From NCBI RefSeq assembly GCF_003263515.1, contig NZ_JYDE01000001.1, forward strand, positions 1 to 64,000: 64,000 nt of DNA, given 5' to 3'. Each line of letters begins with the position of its first letter. The stretch's first letter is position 1. The notes below the pieces were generated by a model, which did no database searches, was not told the origin of the DNA, and worked only from the letters and a program-made list of their open reading frames with translations. Of the stretch, positions 63,261 through 64,000 are shown one piece after another. The translations under genes were made by a program, and so were the position numbers. This stretch comes from Rahnella inusitata (GTDB lineage: Bacteria > Pseudomonadota > Gammaproteobacteria > Enterobacterales > Enterobacteriaceae).

Positions 63261-64000
63261 ATGAGCCAGCGCATCATTATTGATACCGATCCCGGCGTGG
63301 ATGACGCCATCGCTCTGTGGCTGGCGTTAGCCTCACCGGAACTTGAGGTGCTGGGCGTGACGGTGGTCGCCGGAAATGTGGCGCTGAAAGATACCGTGCG
63401 CAATGCCTGCAAAATCGTCGCGCTGTCGGGCAAAACTTCAACGCCAATTTATGCCGGTGCGCCTGGCCCGCTGGTGCGTGATCAGGTTTACGGCAAATAT
63501 GCCCACATCGGTGCCTTCAGCAACGAACTGGTGCCGGACAGCGAACTGCAACCTCAGGCGGAACACGCCGTTGATTTTCTGGTGCGAACGCTGAGAAAAG
63601 CGGCGCAGGATAACGATCCGATCACGATTTGCGCTATCGGCCCGATGACCAATCTCGCACTGGCGCTGGGTATGCACCCGGACGTTGCCCGCGGCATCAG
63701 ACAAATCGTCACCATGAGCTGCGCATTTACCGCGCTCGGACATCGCGTGCCGTGGGCAGAATTCAACGTGTATGCCGATCCGCACGCCGCCGAAAAAGTG
63801 TTCACTAGCGGCGTCCCGCTGGTGGTGATGCCGCTCGATATGACTTTTCAGGCGCTGATCGGTGCTGATGATATCGATGCGATAAGACAGGACGGCGGCA
63901 AGCCGGGTGAATCCATCGCCGCGCTGCTGAGTGCGTTTGATCGCAGCGATCTCACCCGCTTTGGCCGCGAGGGCGGGCCGGTTCACGATGCAACGACCAT
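63261..64000 (+). CDS. Nucleoside hydrolase 2 (cut by window end)
   Basis: Partial; 246 codons are open to the edge. The calcium motif DTDPGVDDAIA and GNV near 39, EFN (167-169) and VHDAT near the end are retained. However the loop MGGA...GN of the family reads MSCAFTALGH (152-161), so the otherwise conserved asparagine is His161 and the glycines are SC; it may have altered substrate preference or be a less active paralogue. It is the fourth gene of the operon. Confidence 0.85.
   Translation, partial: MSQRIIIDTDPGVDDAIALWLALASPELEVLGVTVVAGNVALKDTVRNACKIVALSGKTSTPIYAGAPGPLVRDQVYGKYAHIGAFSNELVPDSELQPQAEHAVDFLVRTLRKAAQDNDPITICAIGPMTNLALALGMHPDVARGIRQIVTMSCAFTALGHRVPWAEFNVYADPHAAEKVFTSGVPLVVMPLDMTFQALIGADDIDAIRQDGGKPGESIAALLSAFDRSDLTRFGREGGPVHDATT

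Noticed and set aside
1-64000. CRISPR arrays, tRNA genes, insertion sequences, prophage genes, REP/ERIC-type repeats
   Set aside because: Read for on both strands; no repeat-spacer pattern, tRNA fold, transposase or terminal repeat was recognised. Short elements could be missed without computation.

Overview
The window reads as chromosomal DNA of a plant- or soil-associated member of the Enterobacterales, most likely Yersiniaceae close to Rahnella, Ewingella or Serratia. This rests on recognising many enteric proteins (Sad/PtrR, AldA, RhaS, ExoX, PqqU/YncD, Gcd, KdgM, an H-NS-type protein), enteric-style CRP, KdgR and FliA sites, and moderately GC-rich coding sequence. The genus is an inference. 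There is no rRNA, tRNA, CRISPR, transposase or phage gene. The window looks like ordinary chromosome with several accessory modules inserted between short enteric blocks.

Layout. 0.3-3 kb: an orphan ascorbate-type PTS EIIC facing a DigH/YddW-like glycosyl hydrolase. 3.3-6.4 kb: a methyl-accepting chemotaxis protein and a solute-binding protein in one operon behind a textbook FliA promoter. 6.5-8.8 kb: the divergent pair sad / ptrR. 8.8-12 kb: a divergent H-NS paralogue, a ketopantoate reductase family protein and a Fic protein. 12-20.2 kb: a rhamnose-type ABC transporter, its AraC-type regulator RhaS, lactaldehyde dehydrogenase AldA and a LUD-domain protein; together these suggest deoxysugar uptake and oxidation of lactaldehyde to lactate. 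20.3-26.1 kb: a coiled-coil membrane protein of unknown role, an exported alpha/beta hydrolase, and a minimal chaperone-usher fimbrial operon. 26.8-31.5 kb: the PQQ receptor PqqU directly before the membrane PQQ-glucose dehydrogenase Gcd, each behind a potentially structured leader. 31.6-34.8 kb: an MFS exporter with divergent LysR, and exoX. 35-41.6 kb: a CRP-site-led operon of an enolase-superfamily enzyme and a complete peptide/nickel-type ABC importer.

41.7-53.7 kb is the centrepiece: a full tellurite/stress (ter) locus. Leftward run terW and five tightly coupled genes (ATP-grasp, PRTase-TRSP, HAD, StiP-type PRTase/PELOTA, CitE-like lyase) that look like a small-molecule biosynthesis pathway. 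Rightward run terZABCDE and terF. The small molecule is not known to me. 53.9-58.3 kb: a KdgM-type porin with a KdgR-like operator, a HAD-IB phosphatase, and a second membrane PQQ dehydrogenase. 58.7-64 kb: a LysR regulator divergent from a solute-binding protein, a DapA/NAL-family lyase and two nucleoside hydrolases, the last cut by the window end; this looks like an uncharacterised nucleoside-like catabolic operon.

The most interesting points are the ter biosynthetic module, the PqqU-Gcd pair with its leaders, the sigma-28-driven receptor/binding-protein pair, and the NAL-lyase plus twin nucleoside hydrolase operon.
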